From: Mucilaginibacter sp.
Lineage (GTDB): Bacteria > Bacteroidota > Bacteroidia > Sphingobacteriales > Sphingobacteriaceae
Reading direction: 5' to 3'
Assembly: GCF_025362475.1 (NCBI RefSeq)
Contig: NZ_JANYGH010000019.1
Span: 1 to 64,000 of the forward strand
Length of the DNA: 64,000 nucleotides
Position 1 is the first letter of the stretch, and each line of letters opens with the position of its first letter. Below, piece after piece: positions 42,452 through 50,888 of this stretch. The notes under the pieces were generated by a model. The model saw nothing but the letters and a program-made list of their open reading frames with translations. It was not told the DNA's origin and did no database searches. Position numbers and translations under genes: made by a program.

Positions 42452-44188
42452 CTACAACAAATCCTTTAGGTGTTTATAATTAGCTTTAACGGTATCTAAC
42501 ACCTCGTCCATATGTCCGTTGAGCATGAGTTTGGTCATTGATACGGCCATGCCTGCTACTTGTTTAAGTTCTATTTTGGGAGGCATGGCCAGCGCGTTAG
42601 GATCTGTGAATATGTTGAGCAATGCGGGGCCGTTAAAGGCCAGGGCATCGCTGATAGCCTGCTTTACCTGGCTGGGTTCTGTAACGTTGATGCCTTTAAT
42701 ACCCATGGCCTGGGCAACCAGTGCGAAATCGGGATTGTACATGTCTGTTTGCCAATCGGGCAAACCGGCCACTTCCATTTCCAATTTTACCATTCCTAAT
42801 GAGCGGTTATTAAAAACGACGATCTTAACAGGTAATTTGTATTGAACGATAGTTGCCAGGTCGCCCAGCATCATTGATAAACCTCCATCCCCACAAAGCG
42901 CGATAACCTGCTGACCGGGGCGTGCCAGGGCTGCGCCAATAGCCTGCGGCATGGCATTAGCCATAGAGCCATGATTAAAAGAACCTATCATTTTGCGCTT
43001 ACCTGTAGCGTTAATATAGCGGGATCCCCACACACATGACATACCTGTATCCACCGTAAAAATCGCATTATCAGTGGCAAACTTATCCAATATGCTGGCC
43101 ACATACTCGGGATGGATCTTGTCGGTTTCCCCGCTATCGCTAACATAGGTTTGCATTTTATCCTTTACATCAGCGTAAATTTTTAATTGCGCCTTAAGAA
43201 AGCTGTCATCTTTTTTTTGGCTAACCAATGGCAGCAGCGCCGTAAGGGTATCTTTTATGGTTCCGCATAAACCTACATCAACTTTGGCCCTGCGCCCAAT
43301 ACGCTCTGGTTTGGTATCAACCTGCACAATTTTGCAATCGCCGGGCATAAATGGCGTATATGGAAAATCGGTACCCAAAAGAATCAGCAGGTCCGACTCA
43401 TGCATACTATGATAGGCCGATGGCAGACCCAATAAGCCGGTCATGCCCACTTCGTTGGGGTTGTCATACTGAATATCCATCTTAGCCCTAAAAGAGTAAG
43501 CTACCGTTGCCTGCAGCTTTTGCGATAGCGCGACTACTTCGTCATGGGCATCGGCCGCGCCAATACCACAAAATATAGTGATCTTATGAAACTGGTTAAA
43601 CATTGCGGCCAGTTGCTGCAGATCTGCATCATTTGGCCTGATAACCGGGATAGGATTAAAGTTTTGAGTGGCAGAATCTATTTCAACGGCATCCATGCTC
43701 GTTACATCTCCCGGCAAGCCAATTACCGCAACACCCTTTTGATGTATCGCGCTTTGTATCGCAGCCTGCAGCATCCGCGGCAATTGCCGGGGCGTAGTAG
43801 CTACCTGATTATAGTAACTGCAATCTTCAAATAGCTTAATGGTATTGGTTTCCTGGAAATAGTCGGTACCAAACTCAAAGCTGGCTATAGTTGAGGCGAT
43901 AGCAATAACCGGCGCACCTGAACGATATGCATCATACAAACCATTAACGAGATGTACATGACCCGGCCCGCTGCTGCCAGCACAACAGGCAAGACCGTTC
44001 AGCTGTGCCTCGGCACCTGCGGCATAGGCCCCGGCTTCCTCGTGCCTCACGTGAATCCATTGAATACTTTCTTCGCGCCTTACCGCATCATTTACCTCGT
44101 TCAGGCTGTCGCCCGTAACCGCGTATATTCTTTTAATACCGGCATTTACCAGCATCTCTACCAGTTGGTCTGCAACTTTCTTTGCCAT
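42452..44188 (-). CDS. Pyruvate oxidase/dehydrogenase-like TPP-dependent enzyme
   Basis: From ATG 44,188 (MAKKVADQLVEMLVNAGIKRIYAVTGDS) the protein has 578 residues with the three domains of the acetolactate-synthase/POX family: N-terminal Pyr domain with the catalytic Glu in RHEEAGAYAAGAEAQL, central FAD/nucleotide domain, and C-terminal TPP domain with ALCGDGGLSMMLGDLATIVQYKLPVKIVVFNN. Best fit is a PoxB-like pyruvate:quinone oxidoreductase giving acetate and CO2 at the membrane. The ORF can be read 25 codons further up, without support. Confidence 0.85.
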   Translation of the reverse strand: MAKKVADQLVEMLVNAGIKRIYAVTGDSLNEVNDAVRREESIQWIHVRHEEAGAYAAGAEAQLNGLACCAGSSGPGHVHLVNGLYDAYRSGAPVIAIASTIASFEFGTDYFQETNTIKLFEDCSYYNQVATTPRQLPRMLQAAIQSAIHQKGVAVIGLPGDVTSMDAVEIDSATQNFNPIPVIRPNDADLQQLAAMFNQFHKITIFCGIGAADAHDEVVALSQKLQATVAYSFRAKMDIQYDNPNEVGMTGLLGLPSAYHSMHESDLLILLGTDFPYTPFMPGDCKIVQVDTKPERIGRRAKVDVGLCGTIKDTLTALLPLVSQKKDDSFLKAQLKIYADVKDKMQTYVSDSGETDKIHPEYVASILDKFATDNAIFTVDTGMSCVWGSRYINATGKRKMIGSFNHGSMANAMPQAIGAALARPGQQVIALCGDGGLSMMLGDLATIVQYKLPVKIVVFNNRSLGMVKLEMEVAGLPDWQTDMYNPDFALVAQAMGIKGINVTEPSQVKQAISDALAFNGPALLNIFTDPNALAMPPKIELKQVAGMAVSMTKLMLNGHMDEVLDTVKANYKHLKDLL

Positions 44189-44275
44189 GTTGTTTTGGTT
44201 ATTGTTATAAACCAAACCCGTTATTGCTATAAGAGTTTTTAAAATTGTAAATTGCTTCGTCAAATAATCAAACCC

Positions 44276-44593
44276 ATGGGACGCATAGTAATAGTAGCTT
44301 ACAAACCCAAACCCGGCAAAGGCGAAGCGCTAAAGGAATTGACCAAAACGCATGTACCCCGCCTAAAGGCAGAAGGGCTGGTGACTGACCGCGAAGCGGT
44401 AATTATGGAAGCTACCGATGGCACCATAGTAGAAGTCTTTGAGTGGCTATCTGCCGAAGCTATACAACAGGCTCACCAAAACAAAGTAGTGCATCAGCTA
44501 TGGGCCGAATACGCCGAAGTATGTGATTATGTAAACCTTAGCAGCCTCGCCGAAGCCGGTAATATGTTTGCAGAGTTTAATAGTGTGGATTAA
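44276..44593 (+). CDS. ABM-like dimeric alpha/beta-barrel protein
   Basis: From ATG 44,276 the protein has 105 residues; IVIVAYKPKPGKGEALKELTKTHVPRLKAEGLV and GTIVEVFEWLS suggest the ferredoxin-like fold of antibiotic biosynthesis monooxygenase/EthD-type proteins. No cofactor residue can be named. It is divergent from the TPP enzyme (87 bp between starts). Confidence 0.6.
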   Translation: MGRIVIVAYKPKPGKGEALKELTKTHVPRLKAEGLVTDREAVIMEATDGTIVEVFEWLSAEAIQQAHQNKVVHQLWAEYAEVCDYVNLSSLAEAGNMFAEFNSVD

Positions 44594-44715
44594 CCTATCT
44601 ATTAAAATGCATCATGCTTTTATTAACATACGGCACAACAAAGCTGCTATCTCGTTGTTATTGGGTTTCGGTATTTACAAACAACATCGATATCATCAAA
44701 CAAATATTACATACC

Positions 44716-45111
44716 ATGAAATTTAAACTTGTACTAATTGGGGTAATTTTCACCTTTTGCGGGTCGGAACTGCGGGCGCTGGTCCAAACAAAAAAAGATA
44801 CGGCCAACACAGCGGTTGCTGCGCCGCGTAATGAAGTATTACCGGAGTTTCCGGGAGGGCAGGGAAAACTTGCTGAGTTTATCAAATCAAAACTGCACCC
44901 GGTAAAAGGATTAGCAGGAAAAAAAGTAGTCGTTTATTTTGTGGTGGAAAAGAGCGGCAAACTAAACCATGTTAAAGTTATAAAAGGACTTACTCCCGAG
45001 GCGAATAAAGAAGCGGTACGGGTTATTAAGCTTTCGCCAAAGTGGAAACCTGGTTCGTTAAATGGTGTTATCCGCAGAGCATCCTTCAGCGCACCGGTTG
45101 TTTTTATTTAG
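44716..45111 (+). CDS. TonB C-terminal domain protein
   Basis: From ATG 44,716 (MKFKLVLIGVIFTFCGSELRAL, signal peptide) the protein has 131 residues and a TonB-like C-terminal domain: LPEFPGGQGKLAEFIKSKL, VYFVVEKSGKLNHVKVIKG and SPKWKPGSLNGV. With no membrane anchor beyond the signal, it is a periplasmic energy-transducer-like protein rather than a true TonB. A terminator hairpin follows 16 bp after its stop. Confidence 0.8.
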   Translation: MKFKLVLIGVIFTFCGSELRALVQTKKDTANTAVAAPRNEVLPEFPGGQGKLAEFIKSKLHPVKGLAGKKVVVYFVVEKSGKLNHVKVIKGLTPEANKEAVRVIKLSPKWKPGSLNGVIRRASFSAPVVFI

Positions 45112-45127
45112 CGAAGTATGGAAAGCT

Positions 45128-45162
45128 AAAAAGGCAAACTTGTAGTAAGTCTGCCTTTTTTT
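45128..45162. terminator. Bidirectional terminator hairpin
   Basis: AAAAAGGCA pairs with TGCCTTTTT, with an inner ACTT/AAGT stem and a run of T on both strands. It closes the TonB-domain gene on the plus strand and would also end a minus-strand transcript from the promoter at 45,497. Confidence 0.7.
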
Positions 45163-45382
45163 CATATGTCCATATATAGCGAAGCCTGCAAAGGCTGGTA
45201 GTTTTTGTATTAAATTAACCGCTGAAAGAATAAATATTTTCTTGGGGTCAACAAAATCCTGGTGTTTCCGATGGGTGCAAAATAACTATGCATTTGCGAT
45301 TGTAACCTGCCCCAAAGTAATCCATTACTTCATAGTATTTGTTTAAATATATAATTTGCGTTTAGTCGAATCCTTAAATTAA

Positions 45383-45472
45383 TTACCTGTAAATGATGGT
45401 CAAAATTTGATAGGTTTCGAAGTAAATTTGTAGTAACCTACTTTTTATTAATTCGATGCTTTGCTTTTTCAT
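45383..45472 (-). CDS. Possible 29-residue microprotein in a gene-poor region
   Basis: In the 517-bp stretch without annotated genes (45,112-45,628) an ATG 24 bp below a good promoter box opens a 29-codon frame: MKKQSIELIKSRLLQIYFET then YQILTIIYR. It is basic and could form one amphipathic helix. Coding is uncertain; the transcript may instead be a non-coding RNA. Confidence 0.25.
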   Translation of the reverse strand: MKKQSIELIKSRLLQIYFETYQILTIIYR

Positions 45473-45496
45473 GTCCCTTGTGTTGATTTGATACAT

Positions 45497-45527
45497 CAAA
45501 GGTACGGTCGATATGGAGGCCCATCAA
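45497..45527 (-). promoter_or_regulatory. Complete Bacteroidota-type promoter (TTG-N20-TACCTTTG)
   Basis: On the minus strand TTG (45,527-45,525) is followed after 20 bp by TACCTTTG (45,504-45,497), a full match to the -33/-7 consensus. It points into the gene-less stretch toward the hairpin at 45,128-45,162, predicting a transcript of about 360 nt. Confidence 0.55.
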
Positions 45528-45628
45528 TCTCAATAAATCGGTTTTAACAACCAATTTTTCCGAATGCATATTATTACCGTCAGGCAATAGTCATAACGGG
45601 GGTTTTGAACTTCAAAACAGGAATATTT

Positions 45629-46546
45629 TTATTGAAGTTGCTTAAACTCCGAAGGGTTATTACCGGCAAAGCGTTTGAAAAAACGACTGAAGTGCGAGCT
45701 ATTGTCGAAGTTTAATCGCTCGGCAATTTCCTTAATACTCAGGCCCGATGACGATAACAGGTATTGTGCTTCCAGGTACAGACGGTTATGGATCACATGC
45801 AGGGCATTTTGTCCGGTTTCTCCCTTTACTATCTCGGTTAAATATTTAGCAGATATGAATAAGGCATCCGCGTACTCCTGTACCGTTTTAAGGGTTAAAA
45901 ACTGATCTTCAACTAATTTTCTAAACTTATAAACCAATTGATACTGCTTACTCAGGTGGCGGGTAGAGTGCAGCAAACAATTTTCGCAGGCACGGTTCAT
46001 TTCATACAGCAGATCTGTGAGTAGCAGCCTGAGTATCTGCAAATGGAAAGCACCTTTTTCCCGGCTCTCATCGCTCATTTTTTCGTAAAGCGATTTTAAG
46101 GATGCACAACTTTTTTGTGACAGACCATATATTGGCGGATACTCAGGATTTACCTCCAACAGATTATTCAGAATGTTTTCTTTAAGAAGATTATTGAGCA
46201 GGAACTCCTTTTTAAACATTACCTGGTACAAAAGCAGATCGGCAGAAGCATCTTCAAAAGAAGTGATAAATGCAGGCGACACCAAATGAATAGAATTTGG
46301 ATAAACCTCAAATACAAAATGCCCGATTGTTTTTTTACAACTGCCCCTAAGGCACAAAATAACCGAGTAGTAATCTGTTTTAATAGGTAAGCCGTATGTT
46401 AAACCCGGCTCGTTGCTTACTATAGCAAAGTCATCCTGGTTCCAGCCATCATTAACAATTCCAAAATCAGTGTTGTTATTATTAACCAATTCCAGGTGCC
46501 GCTTAAGCGTTAAGGGGATGGTTGAAACAGTGATCTTGTCGCTCAT
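45629..46546 (-). CDS. AraC-family transcriptional regulator
   Basis: The 305-residue protein has a cupin-like N-terminal ligand domain (about 20-150) and a C-terminal double HTH (about 205-303) with VQEYADALFISAKYLTEIVK and IKEIAERLNFDNSSHFSRFF (each a recognition region). It lies 18 bp downstream of ispG on the same strand and may be co-transcribed by read-through; its ligand and targets are unknown. Confidence 0.9.
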   Translation of the reverse strand: MSDKITVSTIPLTLKRHLELVNNNNTDFGIVNDGWNQDDFAIVSNEPGLTYGLPIKTDYYSVILCLRGSCKKTIGHFVFEVYPNSIHLVSPAFITSFEDASADLLLYQVMFKKEFLLNNLLKENILNNLLEVNPEYPPIYGLSQKSCASLKSLYEKMSDESREKGAFHLQILRLLLTDLLYEMNRACENCLLHSTRHLSKQYQLVYKFRKLVEDQFLTLKTVQEYADALFISAKYLTEIVKGETGQNALHVIHNRLYLEAQYLLSSSGLSIKEIAERLNFDNSSHFSRFFKRFAGNNPSEFKQLQ

Positions 46547-46564
46547 AAATTATGGTTTGCCCAA

Positions 46565-48628
46565 TTATTCCTGCTCTATCCAGTTACCATCTTCTTTAAT
46601 GATACCAATCAGCTCATCAAGCGCGTTGGCCGCGCTAATGTTTTTCTTCACTGCTTCTTTACCACGGTAAAGGGTGATCTTATCCGTACCAGAGCCTACG
46701 TAACCATAATCAGCATCGGCCATTTCGCCGGGACCATTTACGATACAGCCCATAATACCAATCTTCAAACCCTTTAAGTGACTTGTACGGCTGCGGATCA
46801 TCTGCGTAGTGATCATCAGATCAAACAAAGTACGCCCACAACTTGGGCAGCTGATATATTCTGTTTTGGAAATGCGCGAACGGGTAGCCTGCAAAATACC
46901 AAAAGCGGTAGAGGTAATGATGTTGGATGGAAGTTCGGGCGCATCAATCCAGATGCCATCACCAAAACCATCAACCAGCAAAGCACCTAAATCGGTAGCT
47001 GCGTACAGTTGTAGTTTAGTAGTGAGGTCCGTTGTGTTTTCTCCATGATCCATAGTCGATGGACCATGGTCGCTTTCAAACTTATAGCTTCTTTTCACTA
47101 TCACCGGTACATCCAGCCCCAGCTCTTCCAGTTTAAAGAAAAATGCACGCTGATCGGCCATACCATTAAGCGCGTTTGTTTCCAGTACAAATACCAGCGA
47201 CTTATCAAAAGGCAATGCGCCAAACTCGTCCGAATCAATATCGGCAGGTAAAATCCTAACCAGGTTTAATGTGGATGTATGATCTGTTGCCTCAATATAT
47301 TCCTTTAGCGTAAATAGCGGATGGCAGTTGGTTTTATCGGCCAGCTTTTGCCAGGTATTAAAATTATAAAGCTGCTTTAAGTTACCGGGTAGGTTAAACG
47401 ATGGCAATTCATCGGCCAGGTAAACAAAATCAACCGACTGCTCGGCCATGTTGTATTTATCCAGCAATGGAGAATACAGGTATCCGGCATCAGCCAAAAT
47501 AGATGGGGCCTTCAGGTTCTTTTCCGATAGATCGATCACTACCCTGGGTACCATATGGCCGCCAATAAAAGCATTAGCCTCGTAAGTATGGCGCTTTTTG
47601 TATTCGTAAGGGTTGTGGGTTGCGGGTTGCGAGGTGCTGGGCTCGGGTGTGCTTTGCCCATAGTTCATGGTCAATCCCGCAAGCTCTTCTTGACTCTTGA
47701 TTCTTGACTCCTGATTCTTTCTTTCCGTGTAACGGCGAACTAATTCAATAGCCACCGGTGCTTCCGCTTCGGGCTCTTCGGTTAAAGAAACGCGAACTGT
47801 ATCGCCAAGGCCATCTTCTAACAAAGTACCTATGCCTACTGCCGATTTGATGCGACCATCCTCGCCGTCGCCGGCTTCGGTTACGCCAAGGTGCAGCGGG
47901 TAGTTCATACCTTCGGCAACCATGGTTTCAACCAGTAAACGGTATGCCTGAACCATTACCTGCGGATTGCTCGATTTCATGCTGATCACCAGGTTATAGT
48001 AGTTCAGCGCCTCGCACATCCGCATAAATTCCATAGCCGATTCAACCATACCTTGCGGGGTATCGCCATAGCGGCTCATGATCCTGTCGCTCAGCGAACC
48101 GTGGTTGGTACCTATGCGCATAGCGGTACCATATTCTTTACAGATGTTTACTAATGGCGCAAATTTCTGGTAAATGCGGTCCAGTTCGCCCTGGTATTCC
48201 AGGTCAGTATAATCTATCTGGTCAAATTTCTTTTTATCGGCATAGTTGCCGGGGTTTACACGTACCTTTTCAACAATACGGGCGGCCACTTCGGCAGCGT
48301 TTGGGGTAAAGTGGATATCGGCAACCAGGGGTACATTATATCCACGGGCACGAAGCTGCTTTTTAATTTCGGCCAGGTTTTTGGCTTCCTTAATGCTGGG
48401 CGCGGTAATGCGCACATACTCGCAACCGGCATCAACCATCCGGATAGATTGCTCCACTGTACCCATGGTATCCATAGTATCGGTAGTAGTCATGCTTTGT
48501 ATGCGGATGGGATTATTACCCCCCATAGGCACATCGCCAATGTTCACCTCGCGGGTAACAAAACGCGAATATTCGGTTAACGAATTACAATAACGGCCTT
48601 GCAGTAATTTAACAGCATCAGTATTCAT
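46565..48628 (-). CDS. ispG: 4-hydroxy-3-methylbut-2-en-1-yl diphosphate synthase, long form
   Basis: IspG makes HMBPP from MEcPP in the non-mevalonate isoprenoid pathway with a [4Fe-4S] cluster; ligands are in YISCPSCGRTLFD and IMGCIVNGPGE. The front (VPMGGNNPIRIQSMTTTDT) is typical. At 687 residues this is the long three-domain type of Bacteroidota and plants. Two stretches look like intergenic repeat words read in frame: residues about 303-345 (KNQESRIKSQEELAG and the STPEPSTSQPATHNP stretch) and about 521-531 (SDHGPSTMDHG). Both lie in the insert region rather than the catalytic ends. A TAAATTTG box lies upstream at 48,651-48,658. Confidence 0.93.
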   Translation of the reverse strand: MNTDAVKLLQGRYCNSLTEYSRFVTREVNIGDVPMGGNNPIRIQSMTTTDTMDTMGTVEQSIRMVDAGCEYVRITAPSIKEAKNLAEIKKQLRARGYNVPLVADIHFTPNAAEVAARIVEKVRVNPGNYADKKKFDQIDYTDLEYQGELDRIYQKFAPLVNICKEYGTAMRIGTNHGSLSDRIMSRYGDTPQGMVESAMEFMRMCEALNYYNLVISMKSSNPQVMVQAYRLLVETMVAEGMNYPLHLGVTEAGDGEDGRIKSAVGIGTLLEDGLGDTVRVSLTEEPEAEAPVAIELVRRYTERKNQESRIKSQEELAGLTMNYGQSTPEPSTSQPATHNPYEYKKRHTYEANAFIGGHMVPRVVIDLSEKNLKAPSILADAGYLYSPLLDKYNMAEQSVDFVYLADELPSFNLPGNLKQLYNFNTWQKLADKTNCHPLFTLKEYIEATDHTSTLNLVRILPADIDSDEFGALPFDKSLVFVLETNALNGMADQRAFFFKLEELGLDVPVIVKRSYKFESDHGPSTMDHGENTTDLTTKLQLYAATDLGALLVDGFGDGIWIDAPELPSNIITSTAFGILQATRSRISKTEYISCPSCGRTLFDLMITTQMIRSRTSHLKGLKIGIMGCIVNGPGEMADADYGYVGSGTDKITLYRGKEAVKKNISAANALDELIGIIKEDGNWIEQE

Positions 48629-48772
48629 GCAGCGGATAATTAATAAGCTGCAAATTTAATGATTATGTTGGGGATTAAGTTGTTTGGATGTAAATCATCA
48701 ATTAATAGGCGGTTAAGTTATCATATGATTTAAATATATATTTTAGAGGCATAATTACCTACACTATTCACA

Positions 48773-49603
48773 ATGAAAAAAAGTCTTTTTCCTGTTTTGG
48801 TATTAGCGCTGCTTGTTGCCTGTAAAAGTAGCACCAAACAATCAACAAAAGATTCTACAACTACTCCACTTGAGGTCGCCCCCAAAATAGATATCGAAAA
48901 TATTAAGTCGAAAATACAAGGCACGTGGGTAAAGAAGGCTTATATTGATAAGGTTATAGAAACAAAATCGCCGTTAGCTGCCGTAGATGAAGCATCAGAT
49001 CTAACAACCTTTGTTATTAATACCGATGACATAAAGGGAGATAGTCTTAAAGTGCTTGCCGGATGGGGGAATCACGATGGCAGCGAATTGACACTCAAAT
49101 TTAAAGCAGGTAAACAACCTTCTTCAATCATTTTTGGAGCCGGTGAATTAGGTTTATCATCGGTAAATGGCGCGAATATTTTAACCTATTACCGCCTAGA
49201 TGAAAAAAGTAAAAAAACAATTGCCACCCAATATATTAAAGCACTATCTCAAAAACCGAATGAATTGGGAGAAGGCACTTACTATCTCGTCAACAAAGGA
49301 CTTATTGCCGGCGATTATACCATGACCGATAGTTTGGGCGTAATTTCAAAAATCAATTTTGATCCTCATGGAAAAGTAAGTAGCTTTTTGGGTTATAAAA
49401 CTTACAACATTAATATAGATCTTAACTCTGATGTGATGGACAACCTGGACGAAATAGGATTCGACTCATTCAGCAAAGATCCTAAATCGTACTCCTTTAA
49501 AATAGATGCTGATACCTTAAAGCTTTACGATACCCGGCCAAATGCCGATTCCACAGAATTGGTTTTGGATAAGTTGAAGTATAGGTTGGTGAGGGTGAGA
49601 TAA
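48773..49603 (+). CDS. Lipoprotein of unknown function
   Basis: The 276-residue protein has a signal and lipobox (VLALLVAC, Cys17) followed by a Ser/Thr/Lys-rich linker. The mature domain (about 40-276) has mixed alpha/beta character without known motifs. It is divergent from ispG and monocistronic. Likely outer-membrane anchored. Confidence 0.75.
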   Translation: MKKSLFPVLVLALLVACKSSTKQSTKDSTTTPLEVAPKIDIENIKSKIQGTWVKKAYIDKVIETKSPLAAVDEASDLTTFVINTDDIKGDSLKVLAGWGNHDGSELTLKFKAGKQPSSIIFGAGELGLSSVNGANILTYYRLDEKSKKTIATQYIKALSQKPNELGEGTYYLVNKGLIAGDYTMTDSLGVISKINFDPHGKVSSFLGYKTYNINIDLNSDVMDNLDEIGFDSFSKDPKSYSFKIDADTLKLYDTRPNADSTELVLDKLKYRLVRVR

Positions 49604-49694
49604 TAGTTATTTAGCAAGCTGCTCAACATTTACTTTATCACCTTATCATTAAACACAATTGTAATGATTAAATAAAATTCTTTAAATTTGATTA

Positions 49695-49910
49695 ATGACA
49701 ACTCAATTCATTACTAACGATAAAGGCGAGAAAACCGCAGTCATTATTCCAATAAGCGAATATGAAGATTTGTTGCATCAGCATCATTTAAACCTCGAAT
49801 TAACCGATGAGTATAAAACAATGATGGATAGAATGCTCGATGAGGAAGATAGCGGAAAAGCCGAATATATTTCGTTTCAGAATATTAAAAATCGGTTTCT
49901 CCCCAAATGA
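49695..49910 (+). CDS. Type II antitoxin-like protein (Phd/RelB style), orphaned
   Basis: The 71-residue acidic protein begins with a beta-strand/helix front (FITNDKGEKTAVIIPISEYEDLL) typical of Phd/YefM-type antitoxins and has a helical C-terminus for toxin binding. The toxin start overlaps its stop by four bases (ATGA), the usual operon layout, but that frame ends after ten codons. So the partner is broken and the antitoxin stands alone. Confidence 0.75.
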   Translation: MTTQFITNDKGEKTAVIIPISEYEDLLHQHHLNLELTDEYKTMMDRMLDEEDSGKAEYISFQNIKNRFLPK

Positions 49911-49939
49911 GCTATGAGATTATTTTCAGGCTTAAATAG
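49907..49939 (+). pseudogene. Remnant of a RelE/ParE-type toxin gene
   Basis: The frame ATG at 49,907 reads MSYEIIFRLK and then TAG (49,937-49,939). The first strand fits the front of ParE/RelE-family toxins, and it overlaps the antitoxin stop. No continuation is seen in any frame before the RDD gene (stop at 49,957), so most of the toxin gene has been deleted. Confidence 0.6.
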
Positions 49940-49956
49940 GAAATTTTCAACCTCCC

Positions 49957-50568
49957 TCAAAACAACCGTTCCTTAATTACCACCGTACCCGCCATCATAT
50001 CATGCAGGCATTGCTGCTGCTTGTTAAAAAAGGCTAACAGGTAACCGATAAAAAACGTCATTACCGAAAATATTTTGCAAAGGTTACGGGCTATGGCCTT
50101 GCCTGCGCTGATGCGATCGCCATGCATATCCACTACTTTTATTTTAAGCATCTGCTTGCCAAAAGTGGCCTGGCTTGCCGAGCTTTCCATTACAACATGG
50201 TAAATGAATTTGGCGACGGGCACACAGGCCAGCAAGCTAAGGCTAACTACAATACGGTTCTCTTTATCCTGCATAAATACAATCACTACCACAAAAATAA
50301 TGATCACAAATACGCCGAAAACAATAAACCAATCTAAAAAAGAAGCCAGCAACCGCTGATCAAAACTGCCAAAGTATTGCATTAGCAAGGGTGGTTTGGC
50401 AAAGCCTAAAAGCTCCCTTAGTTCGGCAATTTCCTGGGCTTCTTTATAATCATCCATTTCGGGAGTTTTCACAAAGTCGCCCGGCTTTATTTTTTTAGCC
50501 TTGAGCTCATCCATGCTGAATGGGCCTTCGGGTTTGCCATTAATAACTAAAATATAGGACTGGGGCAT
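49957..50568 (-). CDS. RDD-family membrane protein with N-terminal GYF-like domain
   Basis: The 203-residue protein has an N-terminal GYF_2-like domain (about 3-48, YILVINGKPEGPFSMDEL with KPGDFVKTPEM) and an RDD membrane domain (about 65-200, RLLASFLDWFIVFGVFVI and KVVDMHGDRISAGKAIARN). RDD proteins are linked to transport, possibly as ion antiporters; a GYF-like front suggests protein binding. Monocistronic. Confidence 0.85.
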   Translation of the reverse strand: MPQSYILVINGKPEGPFSMDELKAKKIKPGDFVKTPEMDDYKEAQEIAELRELLGFAKPPLLMQYFGSFDQRLLASFLDWFIVFGVFVIIIFVVVIVFMQDKENRIVVSLSLLACVPVAKFIYHVVMESSASQATFGKQMLKIKVVDMHGDRISAGKAIARNLCKIFSVMTFFIGYLLAFFNKQQQCLHDMMAGTVVIKERLF

Positions 50569-50587
50569 ATTAAAGGGCTTTTTTTAT

Positions 50588-50875
50588 TGGAATAAGAAAA
50601 AGAGGAAATGTTACACGCCCCCTCTAAATCTCCCCCGGTTGGGGAGACTTTTTAGTCCTCCTTTCAGGGGAAAGTTGTAATGCTGTTAAGTTAAGGTTTT
50701 TACCTGCTCCAGGGGAGCAAAAGCTTTGTAGAAAAACATAAATAATAATTAGCGTGCCAGAGGTACGCTACATAATGGGCCGCACCTCTGGAGCGGAAAA
50801 TATCCTATTTGATTTTTCTACAAAGCTTAAACCTCTCTGAGGTCTTGTCTCCTCAACTTAATAGCTTTAAGGAGG
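50588..50875. repeat. Composite nested palindromic repeat
   Basis: In the 320-bp gap between RDD and MBL genes a 16-bp perfect inverted repeat (50,721-50,736 with 50,813-50,828) encloses a second one (ccagaggtacgc and gcacctctgg). Outside it gctgttaagttaagg and cctcaacttaatagc pair again. A C/G-rich repeat (50,615-50,675) precedes it. No gene is seen here. Confidence 0.75.
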
Positions 50876-50888
50876 TTTTGGCGCGAGC

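Noticed and set aside
44189..44263. N-terminal extension of the TPP enzyme
   Set aside because: The added 25 codons overlap the divergent promoter region, and the family begins at the MAKKVADQLVEML start.
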